Shown: positions 41,028 through 54,645 of the stretch, piece after piece
Layout: every line of letters starts with the position of its first letter
Position numbering within the stretch: position 1 is the first letter of the stretch
DNA from: Megascapheus bottae
Lineage: Eukaryota > Chordata > Mammalia > Rodentia > Geomyidae
Direction: 5' to 3'
NCBI GenBank assembly: GCA_024803745.1
Contig: JANJXV010001725.1
Coordinates: forward strand, 19,174 to 83,173
DNA length: 64,000 nt
Notes under the pieces: model-generated
The model's input: the letters and a program-made list of their open reading frames with translations, nothing else
Database searches by the model: none
Told to the model about the DNA's origin: nothing
Translations under genes and position numbers: made by a program

Positions 41028-44000
41028 CACACTTCCATTCTATGACTTCACACACCTCCATTCTATGACTTCAAACACCTTCATTCTTACTTCACAAACA
41101 TCCATTCTGTGACTTGACACACCTCCTTTCTGTGACTTCACACACCTTCATTCTGACTTCACACACCTCCATTTTCTGACTTCACACACCTCAATTCTGT
41201 GACTTGACACACCTCCATTCTGACTTCACACACCTTCATTCTATGATTTCACACACCTCCATTCTATGACTTCACACACCTCCATTCTGTGACTTCACAC
41301 ACCTCCATTCTGACTTCACACCCCTCCACTCTGACTTCACACACCTCCATTCTGACTTCACACAGCTCCATTCTATGAATTCACACACCTCCATTCTGTG
41401 ACTTCACACACCACCTTTTTGACTTCACACACCTCCATTCTATGATTTCACACACTTCCATTCTATGACTTCACACACCTCCATTCTGTGACTTCACACA
41501 CCTCCATTCTATGAGTTCACACACCTCCATTCTATGAGTTCACACACCTCCATTCTATGACTTCACACACCTCCATTCTATGACTTCACACAGCTCCATT
41601 TTGTGACTTCACACACCTAAATTCTATGACTTCACACACCTCCATTGTGACTTCACACACCTCCATTCTATGAGTTCACACACCTCCATTCTGACTTCAC
41701 ACACCTCCATTCTATGACTTCACACACCTCCGTTCTGACTTCACACAGCTCCATTCTGTGACTTCACAAAACTCCATTCTGTGATTTCACACACCTCCAA
41801 ACTAGGACTTCACACACCTCCATGTATGACTTCACACACCTCCATTCTGAGTTCACACACCTCCATTCTGTGACTTCACACACCTCCATTCTGACTTCAC
41901 ACACCTTCATTTTATGACTTCACACACCTACATTCTGTGACTTCTCACACCTCCATTCTATGACTTCACACTCTTCCATTGTGACGTCACACAACTCCAT
42001 TCTCTGAGTTCACACATCTCCATTCTATGATTTCACACACCTCCATTCTGACTTCACACACCTCCATTCTATGACTTCACACACCTCCATTCTATGACTT
42101 CACACAGCTCCATTTTGTGACTTCACACACCTAAATTCTATGACTTCCCACACCTCCTTTCTATGACTTCACCCACCTCAGTCTATGACTTCACACACCT
42201 CCATTCTGACTTCACACACCTCCATTCTGTGACTTCACACACCTCCATTCTATGACTTCACACACCTCAATTCTATGACTTCACACACCTCCATTCTATG
42301 ACTTCACACACCTCCATTCTGTGACTTCACACACCTCCATTCTATGACTTCAAACACCTTCATTCTTACTTCACAAACATCCATTCTGTGACTTGACACA
42401 CCTCCTTTCTTTGACTTCACACACCTTCATTCTGACTTCACACACCTCCATTTTCTGACTTCACACACCTCAATTCTGTGACTTGACACACCTCCATTCT
42501 GACTTCACACACCTTCATTCTATGATTTCACACAACTCCATTCTATGACTTCACACACCTCCATTCTGTGACTTCACACACCTCCATTCTGACTTCACAC
42601 CCCTCCATTCTGACTTCACACACCTCCATTCTGTGACTTCACACACCACCTTTTTGACTTCACACACCTCCATTCTCTGACTTCACACACCTCCATTCTG
42701 TGACTTCACACACCTCCGTTTTGACTTCACACACTTCCAATCTGTGACTTCACACACCTCCATTCTGTGACTTCACACACCTCTATTGTTTCACTTCACA
42801 CACCTCCACTCTTTGACTTCACACACCGCCATTCCATTACTTCACAAACCTCCATTCTATGAGTTCACACACCTCCATTCTATGACTTCACAAACCCCCA
42901 TTCTGAGTTCACAGACCTCCATTCTATGACTTCACACACTTCCATTCTATGACTTCACACACCTCCATTCTATGACTTCAAACACCTTCATTCTTACTTC
43001 ACAAACATCCATTCTGTGACTTGACACACCTCCTTTCTGTGACTTCACACACCTTCATTCTGACTTCACACACCTCCATTTTCTGACTTCACACACCTCA
43101 ATTCTGTGACTTGACACACCTCCATTCTGACTTCACACACCTTCATTCTATGATTTCACACACCTCCATTCTATGACTTCACACACCTCCATTCTGTGAC
43201 TTCACACACCTCCATTCTGACTTCACACCCCTCCACTCTGACTTCACACACCTCCATTCTGACTTCACACAGCTCCATTCTATGAATTCACACACGTCCA
43301 TTCTGTGACTTCACACACCACCTTTTTGACTTCACACACCTCCATTCTATGATTTCACACACTTCCATTCTATGACTTCACACACCTCCATTCTGTGACT
43401 TCACACACCTCCATTCTATGAGTTCACACACCTCCATTCTATGAGTTCACACACCTCCATTCTATGACTTCACACACCTCCATTCTATGACTTCACACAG
43501 CTCCATTTTGTGACTTCACACACCTAAATTCTATGACTTCACACACCTCCATTGTGACTTCACACACCTCCATTCTATGAGTTCACACACCTCCATTCTG
43601 ACTTCACACACCTCCATTCTATGACTTCACACACCTCCGTTCTGACTTCACACAGCTCCATTCTGTGACTTCACAAAACTCCATTCTGTGATTTCACACA
43701 CCTCCAAACTATGACTTCACACACCTCCATGTATGACTTCACACACCTCCATTCTGAGTTCACACACCTCCATTCTGTGACTTCACACACCTCCATTCTG
43801 ACTTCACACACCTTCATTTTATGACTTCACACACCTACATTCTGTGACTTCTCACACCTCCATTCTATGACTTCACACTCTTCCATTGTGACGTCACACA
43901 ACTCCATTCTCCTAGTTCACACATCTCCATTCTATGATTTCACACACCTCCATTCTGACTTCACACACCTCCATTCTATGACTTCACACACCTCCATTCT

Positions 44001-44841
44001 ATGACTTCACACAGCTCCATTTTGTGTCTTCACACACCTAAATTCTATGACTTCCCACACCTCCTTTCTATGACTTCACCCACCTCAGTCTATGACTTCA
44101 CACACCTCAATTCTGACTTCACACACCTGCATTCTGTGACTTCACACACCTCCATTCTATGACTTCACACACCTCAATTCTATGACTTCACACACCTCCA
44201 TTCTATGACTTCACACACCTCCATTCTGTGACTTCACACACCTCCATTCTATGACTTCAAACACCTTCATTCTTACTTCACAAACATCCATTCTGTGACT
44301 TGACACACCTCCTTTCTTTGACTTCACACACCTTCATTCTGACTTCACACACCTCCATTTTCTGACTTCACACACCTCAATTCTGTGACTTGACACACCT
44401 CCATTCTGACTTCACACACCTTCATTCTATGATTTCACACACCTCCATTCTATGACTTCACACACCTCCATTCTGTGACTTCACACACCTCCATTCTGAC
44501 TTCACACCCCTCCATTCTGACTTCACACACCTCCATTCTGTGACTTCACACACCACCTTTTTGACTTCACACACCTCCATTCTCTGACTTCACACACCTC
44601 CATTCTGTGACTTCACACACCTCCGTTTTGACTTCACACACTTCCAATCTGTGACTTCACACACCTCCATTCTGTGACTTCACACACCTCTATTGTTTCA
44701 CTTCACACACCTCCACTCTTTGACTTCACACACCGCCATTCCATTACTTCACAAACCTCCATTCTATGAGTTCACACACCTCCATTCTATGACTTCACAA
44801 ACCCCCATTCTGAGTTCACAGACCTCCATTCTATGACTTCA
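41028..44841 (+). repeat. Higher-order pair, 2 x 1,907 bp
   Basis: 41028-42934 is repeated at 42935-44841. The offset of 1,907 bp holds at many markers: TTCAAACACCTTCATT at 41071/42978, TGACTTCCCACACC at 42141/44048, CACCACCTTTTT at 42644/44551, CTATTGTTTCAC at 42783/44690, and AACCCCCATTCTGAG at 42893/44800. Differences are few, for example CAATTCTGACTTCACACACCTGC near 44107 and CTCCTAGTTCAC near 43910. The ends are approximate to one monomer. Its right end overlaps the 2,403-bp pair. Confidence 0.85.
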
Positions 44842-47800
44842 CACACTTCCAATCTATGACTTCACACACCTCCATTCTGACTTCACACACCTCCATTCTG
44901 ACTTCACACACCTCAATTCTTTGACTTCACACACCTCCATTCTATGATTTCACACACCTCCATTCTATGACTTCACACACCTCCATTCTATGACTTCACA
45001 CACCTCATTACTGAGTTGACACACCTCCATTCTGTGATTTCACACACCTCCAATCGGACTTCACACACCTCCATTCTATGACTTCACACACCTCCATTCG
45101 TTGACATCAAAAAACACCATTGTATGACTTCACACACATCCATTCTATGACTTCACAAAACTCCATTCTGTGATTTCACACACCTCCAAACTATGACTTC
45201 ACACACATCCATGTATGACCTCACACACCTCCATTCTGAGTTCACACACCTCCATTCTGTGACTTCACACACCTCCATTCTGACTTCACACACCTTCATT
45301 TTATGACTTCACACACCTCCATTCTGTGACTTCTCACACCTCCATTCTATGACTTCACACTCTTCCATTGTGACGTCACACAACTCCATTCTCTGAGTTC
45401 ACACATCTCCATTCTATGATTTCACACACCTCCATTCTGACTTCACACACCTCCATTCTATGACATCACAGACCTCGAATCTGTGACTTCACTCACCTCC
45501 ACTCTATGACTTCACACTCCTCCATTCTATGACTTCCCACACCTCCTTTCTATGACTTCACCCACCTCAGTCTATGACTTCACACACCTCCATTCTGACT
45601 TCACACACCTCCATTCTGTGACTTCACACACCTCCATTCTATGACTTCACTCACCTCAATTCTATGACTTCACACCCTCATTCTATGATTTCACACACCT
45701 CCATTCTGTGACTTCACACACCTCCATTCTATGACTTCAAACACCTTCATTCTTACTTCACAAACATCCATTCTGTGACTTGACACAACTCCTTTCTGTG
45801 ACTTCACACACCTTCATTCTGACTTCACACACCTCCATTTTCTAACTTCACACACCTCAATTCTGTGACTTGACACACCTCCATTCTGACTTCACACACC
45901 TTCATTCTATGATTTCACACACCTCCATTCTATGACTTCACACACCTCCATTCTGTGACTTCACACACCTCCATTCTGACTTCACACCCCTCCATTCTGA
46001 CTTCACACACCTCCATTCTGTGACTTCACACACCACCTTTTTGACTTCACACACCTCCATTCTCTGACTTCACACACCTCCATTCTGTGACTTCACACAC
46101 CTCCGTTTTGACTTCACACACTTCCAATCTGTGACTTCACACACCTCCATTCTGTGACTTCACACACCTCTATTGTTTCACTTCACACATCTCCATTCTT
46201 TGACTTCACACACCGCCATTCCATTACTTCACAAACCTCCATTCTATGAGTTCACACACCTCCATTCTATGAGTTCACACACCTCCAATTTGACTTCACA
46301 CACCTCCATTCTATGACTTCACACACCTTCATTCTTACTTCAGAAACATCCATTCTCTGACTTAACACACCTCCATTCTATGCCTCCACAAACCTCCATT
46401 CTGTGACTTCACACACCTCCATTCTGAGTTCACACACCTCCTTTCTATGACTTCACACACTTCCATTCTATGACTTCACACACCTCCATTCTGTGGCTTC
46501 ACACACCTACATTCTGAGTTCACACACCTCCATTCTGTGACTTCACACACCTCCATTCTGTGATTTCACACACCTCCATTCTGTGACTTCACACACCTCG
46601 ATCCTATGACTTCACACACCTCCATTCTATGAATTAACACACCTCTATTCTGTGAGTTCACAAACCTGCATTCTATGACTTCCCACAGCTCCATTCTTTG
46701 ACTTCACACACCTCCATTCTGTGACTTCACACACCTCCATTCTATGACTTCAAACACCTTCATTCTTACTTCACAAACATCCCTTCTGTGACTTCACACA
46801 CCTCCTTTCTGTGACTTCAAACACCTTCATTCTGACTTCACACACCTCCATTTTCTGACTTCACACACCTCAATTCTGTGACTTGACACACCTCCATTCT
46901 GACTTCACACCCCTCCATTCTGACTTCACACACCTCCATTCTGTGACTTCACACACCACCTTTTTGACTTCACACACCTCCATTCTCTGACTTCACACAC
47001 CTCCATTCTGTGACTTCACACACCTCCGTTTTGACTTCACACACTTCCAATCTGTGACTTCACACACCTCCATTCTGTGACTTCACACACCTCTATTGTT
47101 TCACTTCACACACCTCCACTCTTTGACTTCACACACCGCCATTCCATTACTTCACAAACCTCCATTCTATGAGTTCACACACCTCCATTCTATGACTTCA
47201 CAAACCCCCATTCTGAGTTCACAGACCTCCATTCTATGACTTCACACACTTCCATTCTATGACTTCACACACCTCCATTCTGACTTCACACACCTCCATT
47301 CTGACTTCACACACCTCAATTCTTTGACTTCACACACCTCCATTCTATGATTTCACACACCTCCATTCTATGACTTCACACACCTCCATTCTATGACTTC
47401 ACACACCTCATTACTGAGTTGACACACCTCCATTCTGTGATTTCACACACCTCCAATCGGACTTCACACACCTCCATTCTATGACTTCACACACCTCCAT
47501 TCGTTGACATCAAAAAACACCATTGTATGACTTCACACACATCCATTCTATGACTTCACAAAACTCCATTCTGTGATTTCACACACCTCCACACTATGAC
47601 TTCACACACCTCCATGTATGACCTCACACACCTCCATTCTGAGTTCACACACCTCCATTCTGTGACTTCACACACCTCCATTCTGACTTCACACACCTTC
47701 ATTTTATGACTTCACACACCTCCATTCTGTGACTTCTCACACCTCCATTCTATGACTTCACACTCTTCCATTGTGACGTCACACAACTCCATTCTCTGTG

Positions 47801-49301
47801 TTCACACATCTCCATTCTATGATTTCACACACCTCCATTCTGACTTCACACACCTCCATTCTATGACATCACAGACCTCGAATCTGTGACTTCACTCACC
47901 TCCACTCTATGACTTCACACTCCTCCATTCTATGACTTCCCACACCTCCTTTCTATGACTTCACCCACCTCAGTCTATGACTTCACACACCTCCATTCTG
48001 ACTTCACACTCCTCCATTCTGTGACTTCACACACCTCCATTCTATGACTTCACTCACCTCAATTCTATGACTTCACACCCTCATTCTACGACTTCACACA
48101 CCTCCATTCTGTGACTTCACACACCTCCATTCTATGACTTCAAACACCTTCATTCTTACTTCACAAACATCCATTCTGTGACTTGACACAACTCCTTTCT
48201 GTGACTTCACACACCTTCATTCTGACTTCACACAGCTCCATTTTCTAACTTCACACACCTCAATTCTGTGACTTGACACACCTCCATTCTGACTTCACAC
48301 ACCTTCATTCTATGATTTCACACACCTCCATTCTATGACTTCACACACCTCCATTCTGTGACTTCACACACCTCCATTCTGACTTCACACCCCTCCATTC
48401 TGACTTCACACACCTCCATTCTGTGACTTCACACACCACCTTTTTGACTTCACACACCTCCATTCTCTGACTTCACACACCTCCATTCTGTGACTTCACA
48501 CACCTCCGTTTTGACTTCACACACTTCCAATCTGTGACTTCACACACCTCCATTCTGTGACTTCACACACCTCTATTGTTTCACTTCACACATCTCCATT
48601 CTTTGACTTCACACACCGCCATTCCATTACTTCACAAACCTCCATTCTATGAGTTCACACACCTCCATTCTGTGAGTTCACACACCTCCAATTTGACTTC
48701 ACACACCTCCATTCTATGACTTCACACACCTTCATTCTTACTTCAGAAACATCCATTCTCTGACTTAACACACCTCCATTCTATGCCTCCACAAACCTCC
48801 ATTCTGTGACTTCACACACCTCCATTCTGAGTTCACACACCTCCTTTCTATGACTTCACACACTTCCATTCTATGACTTCACACACCTCCATTCTGTGGC
48901 TTCACACACCTACATTCTGAGTTCACACACCTCCATTCTGTGACTTCACACACCTCCATTCTGTGACTTCACACACCTCCATTCTGTGACTTCACACACC
49001 TCGATCCTATGACTTCACACACCTCCATTCTATGAATTAACACACCTCTATTCTGTGAGTTCACAAACCTGCATTCTATGACTTCCCACAGCTCCATTCT
49101 GTGACTTCACACACCTCCATTCTGTGACTTCACACACCTCCATTCTATGACTTCAAACACCTTCATTCTTACTTCACAAATATCCCTTCTGTGACTTCAC
49201 ACACCTCCTTTCTGTGACTTCAAACACCTTCATTCTGACTTCACACACCTCCATTTTTTGACTTCACACACCTCAATTCTGTGACTTGACACACCTCCAT
49301 T
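44496..49301 (+). repeat. Higher-order pair, 2 x 2,403 bp
   Basis: About 44496-46898 is repeated at 46899-49301. The constant offset of 2,403 bp is seen at CTATTGTTTCAC (44690/47093), CACCTCATTACTGAG (45001/47404), TGACGTCA (45371/47774) and TGCCTCCACAAACC (46381/48784). The two copies differ at scattered single bases, for example CTCCAAACTATG against CTCCACACTATG. Each carries a 2-base loss at TTCACACCCTCATTC (45669 and 48072 regions). The same block recurs 8.13 kb further on within the 3,617-bp unit. Confidence 0.85.
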
Positions 49302-52300
49302 CTGACTTCACACACCTTCATTCTATGATTTCACACACCTCCATTCTATGACTTCACACACCTCCATTCGGAGACTTCACACACCTCCATTCTGACTTCA
49401 CACCCCTCCATTCTGACTTCACACACCTCCATTCTGACTTCACACAGCTCCATTCTATGAATTCACACACGTGCATTCTGTGACTTCACACACCACCTTT
49501 TTGACTTCACACACCTCCATTCTCTGACTTCACACACCTCCATTCTGTGACTTCACACACCTCCGTTTTGACTTCACACACTTCCAATCTGTGACTTCAC
49601 ACACCTCCATTCTGTGACTTCACACACCTCTATTGCTTCACTTCACACACCTTCATTCTTTGACTTCACACACCGCCATTTCATTACTTCACAAACCTCC
49701 ATTCTCTGAGTTCACACACCTCCATTCTATGAGTTCACACACCTCCAATTTGACTTCACACACCTCCATTCTATGACTTCACACACCTTCATTCTTACTT
49801 CAGAAACATCCATTCTCTGACTTCACACACCTCCATTCTATGACTTCACAAGCCTCCATTCTGTGACTTCACACACCTCCATTCTGAGTTCACACACCTC
49901 CTTTCTATGACTTCACACACTTCCATTCTATGACTTCACACACCTCCATTCTGTGGCTTCACACACCTACATTCTGAGTTCACACACCTCCTTTCTATGA
50001 CTTCACACACTTCCATTCTATGACTTCACACACCTCCATTCTGTGGCTTCGCACACCTACATTCTGAGTTCACACACCTCCACTCTGTGACTTCACACAC
50101 CTCCATTCGTTGACATCAAAAACCACCATTCTATGACTTCACACAACTCCATTTTAACTTCACACACCTCCATTCTATGAGTTCACACACCTCCATTTTA
50201 TGACTTCACACACCTCCATTCTATGACTTTACACACCTCAATTCTATGACTTCACAAACCTCCATTCTATGACTTCACACACCTCCATTCTGTGACTTCA
50301 CACACCTCCACTCTATGACTTCAAAAACCTTCATTCTTAGTTCACAAACATCCATTCTGTGACTTCACACACCTCCATTATGTGATTTCACACACCTTCA
50401 TTCTGACTTCAAACACCTCCATTCTGTGACTTCACACACCTCAATTCTGTGACTTCACACACCTCCATTCTGACTTCACACACCTCTATTTTTTCACTTC
50501 ACACACCTCCATTCTTTGACTTCACACCGCCATTCCATTACTTCACAAACCTCCATTCTATGAGTTCACACACCTCCATTCTATGAGTTCACACACCTCC
50601 ATTCTGACTTCATACACCTCCGTTCTATGACGTCACACACCTCGGTTCTGACTTCACACAGCTCCATTCTGTGACTTCACAAAACTCCATTCTGTGATTT
50701 CACACACCTCCATACTATGACTTCACACACCTCCATGTATGACTTCACACACCTCCATTCTGAGTTCACACACCTCCATTCTGTGACTTCACACACCTCC
50801 ATTCTGACTTCACACACCTTCATTTTATGACTTCACACACCTCCATTCTGTGACTTCTCACACCTCCATTCTATGACTTCACACTCTTCCATGGTGACGT
50901 CACACAACTCCATTCTCCGAGTTCACACTTCTCCATTCTATGATTTCACACACCTCCATTCTGACTTCACACACCTCCATTCTATGACATCACAGACCTC
51001 GAATCTGTGACTTCACTCACCTCCACTCTATGACTTCACACTCCTCCATTCTATGACTTCCCACACCTCCTTTCTATGACTTCACCCACCTCAGTCTATG
51101 ACTTCACACACCTCCATTCTGACTTCACACACCTCCATTCTGTGACTTCACACACCTCCATTCTATGACTTCACACACCTCAATTCTATGACTTCACACA
51201 CCTCCATTCTATGACTTCACACACCTCCATTCTGTGACTTCACACACCTCCATTCTATGACTTCAAACACCTTCATTCTTACTTCACAAACATCCATTTT
51301 GTGACTTGACACACCTCCTTTCTGTGACTTCACACACCTTCATTCTGACTTCACACACCTCCATTTTCTGACTTCACACACCTCCATTCTATGACTTCAA
51401 ACACCTTCATTCTTACTTCACAAACATCCATTCTGTGACTTCACACACCTCCTTTCTGTGACTTCACACTCCTCCATTCTGACTTCACACACCTCCATTC
51501 TGTGACTTCACACACCTCCATTCTATGACTTCACACACCTCCATTCTATGACTTCACACACCTCAATTCTATGACTTCACACACCTCCATTCTGTGACTT
51601 CACACACCTCCATTCTGTGACTTCACACACCTCGATCCCATGACTTCACACACCTCCATTCTATGAATTAACACACCTCCATTCTGTGAGTTCACAAACC
51701 TCCATTCTATGACTTCACACACCTCCATTCTGTGACTTCACACACCTCCATTCTGTGACTTCACACACCTCCATTCTATGACTTCAAACACCTTCATTCT
51801 TACTTCACAAACATCCATTCTTTGACTTCACACACCTCCTTTCTGTGACTTCACACACCTTCATTCTGACTTCACACACCTCCATTTTCTGACTTCACAC
51901 ACCTCAATTCTGTGACTTGACACACCTCCATTCTGACTTCACACACCTTCATTCTATGATTTCACACACCTCCATTCTATGACTTCACACACCTCCATTC
52001 GGTGACTTCACACACCTCCATTCTGACTTCACACCCCTCCATTCTGACTTCACATACCTCCATTCTGACTTCACACAGCTCCATTCTATGAATTCACACA
52101 CCTCCATTCTGTGACTTCACACACCACCTTTGTGACTTCACAAACCTCCATTCTCTGACTTCACACACCTCCATTCTGTGACTTCACACACCTCCGTTTT
52201 GACTTCATACACTTCCAATCTGCGACTTCACACACATCCATTCTGTGACTTCACACACCTCTATTGTTTCACTTCACACACCTCCATTCTTTGACTTCAC

Positions 52301-54645
52301 ACCGCCATTCCATTACTTCACAAACCTCCATTCTATGAGTTCACACACCTCCATTCTATGAGTTCACACACCTCCAATTTGACTTCACACACCTCCATTC
52401 TTTGACTTCACACACCTCCATTCTGTGACTTCACACACCTCCATTCTGAGTTCACACACCTCCTTTCTATGACTTCACACACCTCCATTCTATGACTTCA
52501 CACACCTCCATTCTGTGGCTTCACACACCTACATTCTGGGTTCACACACCTCCTTTCTATGACTTCACACACTTCCATTCTATGACTTCACACACCTCCA
52601 TTCTGTGGCTTCACACACCTACATTCTGAGTTCACACACCTCCTTTCTATGACTTCACACACTTCCATTCTCTGACTTCACACACCTCCATTCTGTGGCT
52701 TCACACACCTACATTCTGAGTTCACACACCTCCATTCTGAGTTCACACACCTCCATTCTGTGACTTCACACACCTTCATTCGTTGACATCAAAAACCACC
52801 ATTCTATGACTTCACACAACTCCATTTTAACTTCACACACCTCCATTCTATGAGTTCACACACATCCATTTTATGACTTGACACACCTCCATTCTGACTT
52901 CACACACCTTCATTCTATGATTTCACACACGTCCATTCTATGACTTCACACACCTCCATTCTGTGACTTCACACACCTCCATTCTGACTTCACACCCCTC
53001 CATTCTGACTTCACACACCTCCATTCTGACTTCACACACCTCCATTCTTTGACTTCACCCCGCCATTCCATTACTTCACAAACCTCCATTCTATGAGTTC
53101 ACACACCTCCATTCTATGAGTTCACACACCTCCAATTTGACTTCACACACCTCCATTCTTTGACTTCACACACCTTCATACTTACTTCAGAAACATCCAT
53201 TCTCTGACTTCACACACCTCCATTCTATGACTTCACAAACCTCCATTCTGTGACTTCACACACCTCCATTCTGAGTTCACACACCTCCTTTCTATGACTT
53301 CACACACTTCCATTCTATGACTTCACGCACCTCCATTCTGTGGCTTCACACACCTACATTCTGAGTTCACACACCTCCTTTCTATGACTTCACACACTTC
53401 CATTCTCTGACTTCACACACCTCCATTCTGTGGCTTCACACACCTACATTCTGAGTTCACACACCTCCATTCTGTGACTTCACACACCTAAATTCTGTGA
53501 CTTCACACACCTCCATTCTGTGACTTCACACACCTAAATTCTGTGACTTCACACACCTCCACTGTGTGACTTCACACACCTCGATCCTATGACTTCACAC
53601 ACCTCCATTCTATGAATTAACACACCTCCATTCTGTGAGTTCACAAACCTCCATTCTATGACTTCACACACCTCCATTCTGTGACTTCACACACCTCCAT
53701 TCTGAGTTCACAATCCTCCATTCTATGACTTCACAAACCTCCATTCTGAGTTCACAGACCTCCATTCTATGACTTCACACACCTCCATTCTATGACTTCA
53801 CTCACCTCCATTCTGACTTCACACACCTCCATTCTGACTTCACACACCTTCATTCTGTGACTTCACACACCTCCATTCTATGATTTCACACACTTCCATT
53901 CTATGACATCACACACCTCCATTCTGTGACTTCACACACCTCCATTCTATGAGTTCACACACCTCCATTCTATGAGTTCACACACCTCCATTCTATGACT
54001 TCACACACCTCCATTCTATGACTTCACACAGCTCCATTTTGTGACTTCACACACCTAAATTCTATGACTTCACACACCTCCATTGTGACTTCACACACCT
54101 CCATTCTATGAGTTCACACACCTCCATTCTGACTTCACACACCTCCATTCTATGACTTCACACACCTCCGTTCTGACTTCACACAGCTCCATTCTGTGAC
54201 TTCACAAAACTCCATTCTGTGATTTCACACACCTCCAAACTATGACTTCACACACCTCCATGTATGACTTCACACACCTCCATTCTGAGTTCACACACCT
54301 CCATTCTGTGACTTCACACACCTCCATTTTGACTTCACACACCTTCATTTTATGACTTCACACACCTACATTCTGTGACTTCTCACACCTCCATTCTATG
54401 ACTTCACACTCTTCCATTGTGACGTCACACAACTCCATTCTCTGAGTTCACACATCTCCATTCTATGATTTCACACACCTCCATTCTGACTTCACACACC
54501 TCCATTCTATGACTTCACACACCTCCATTCTATGACTTCACACAGCTCCATTTTGTGACTTCACACACCTAAATTCTATGACTTCCCACACCTCCTTTCT
54601 ATGACTTCACCCACCTCAGTCTATGACTTCACACACCTCCATTCT
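49302..54645 (+). repeat. R-type satellite between the 2,403-bp and 3,617-bp repeats
   Basis: Same marker set. 49.3-51.2 kb follows 26.6-29.7 kb and 36.9-38.8 kb in order, with CATTCGTTGACATC near 50104 and the TTCCATGGTGACGTCAC run near 50887. 51.25-53.70 kb is the partner of the segment at the right end of the window. Around 52,540-52,730 a unit of about 90 bp (GTGGCTTCACACACCTACATT...CTCCTTTCTATG) is present in three turns, compared with two turns near 62,900-63,000. No gene seen. Confidence 0.75.
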
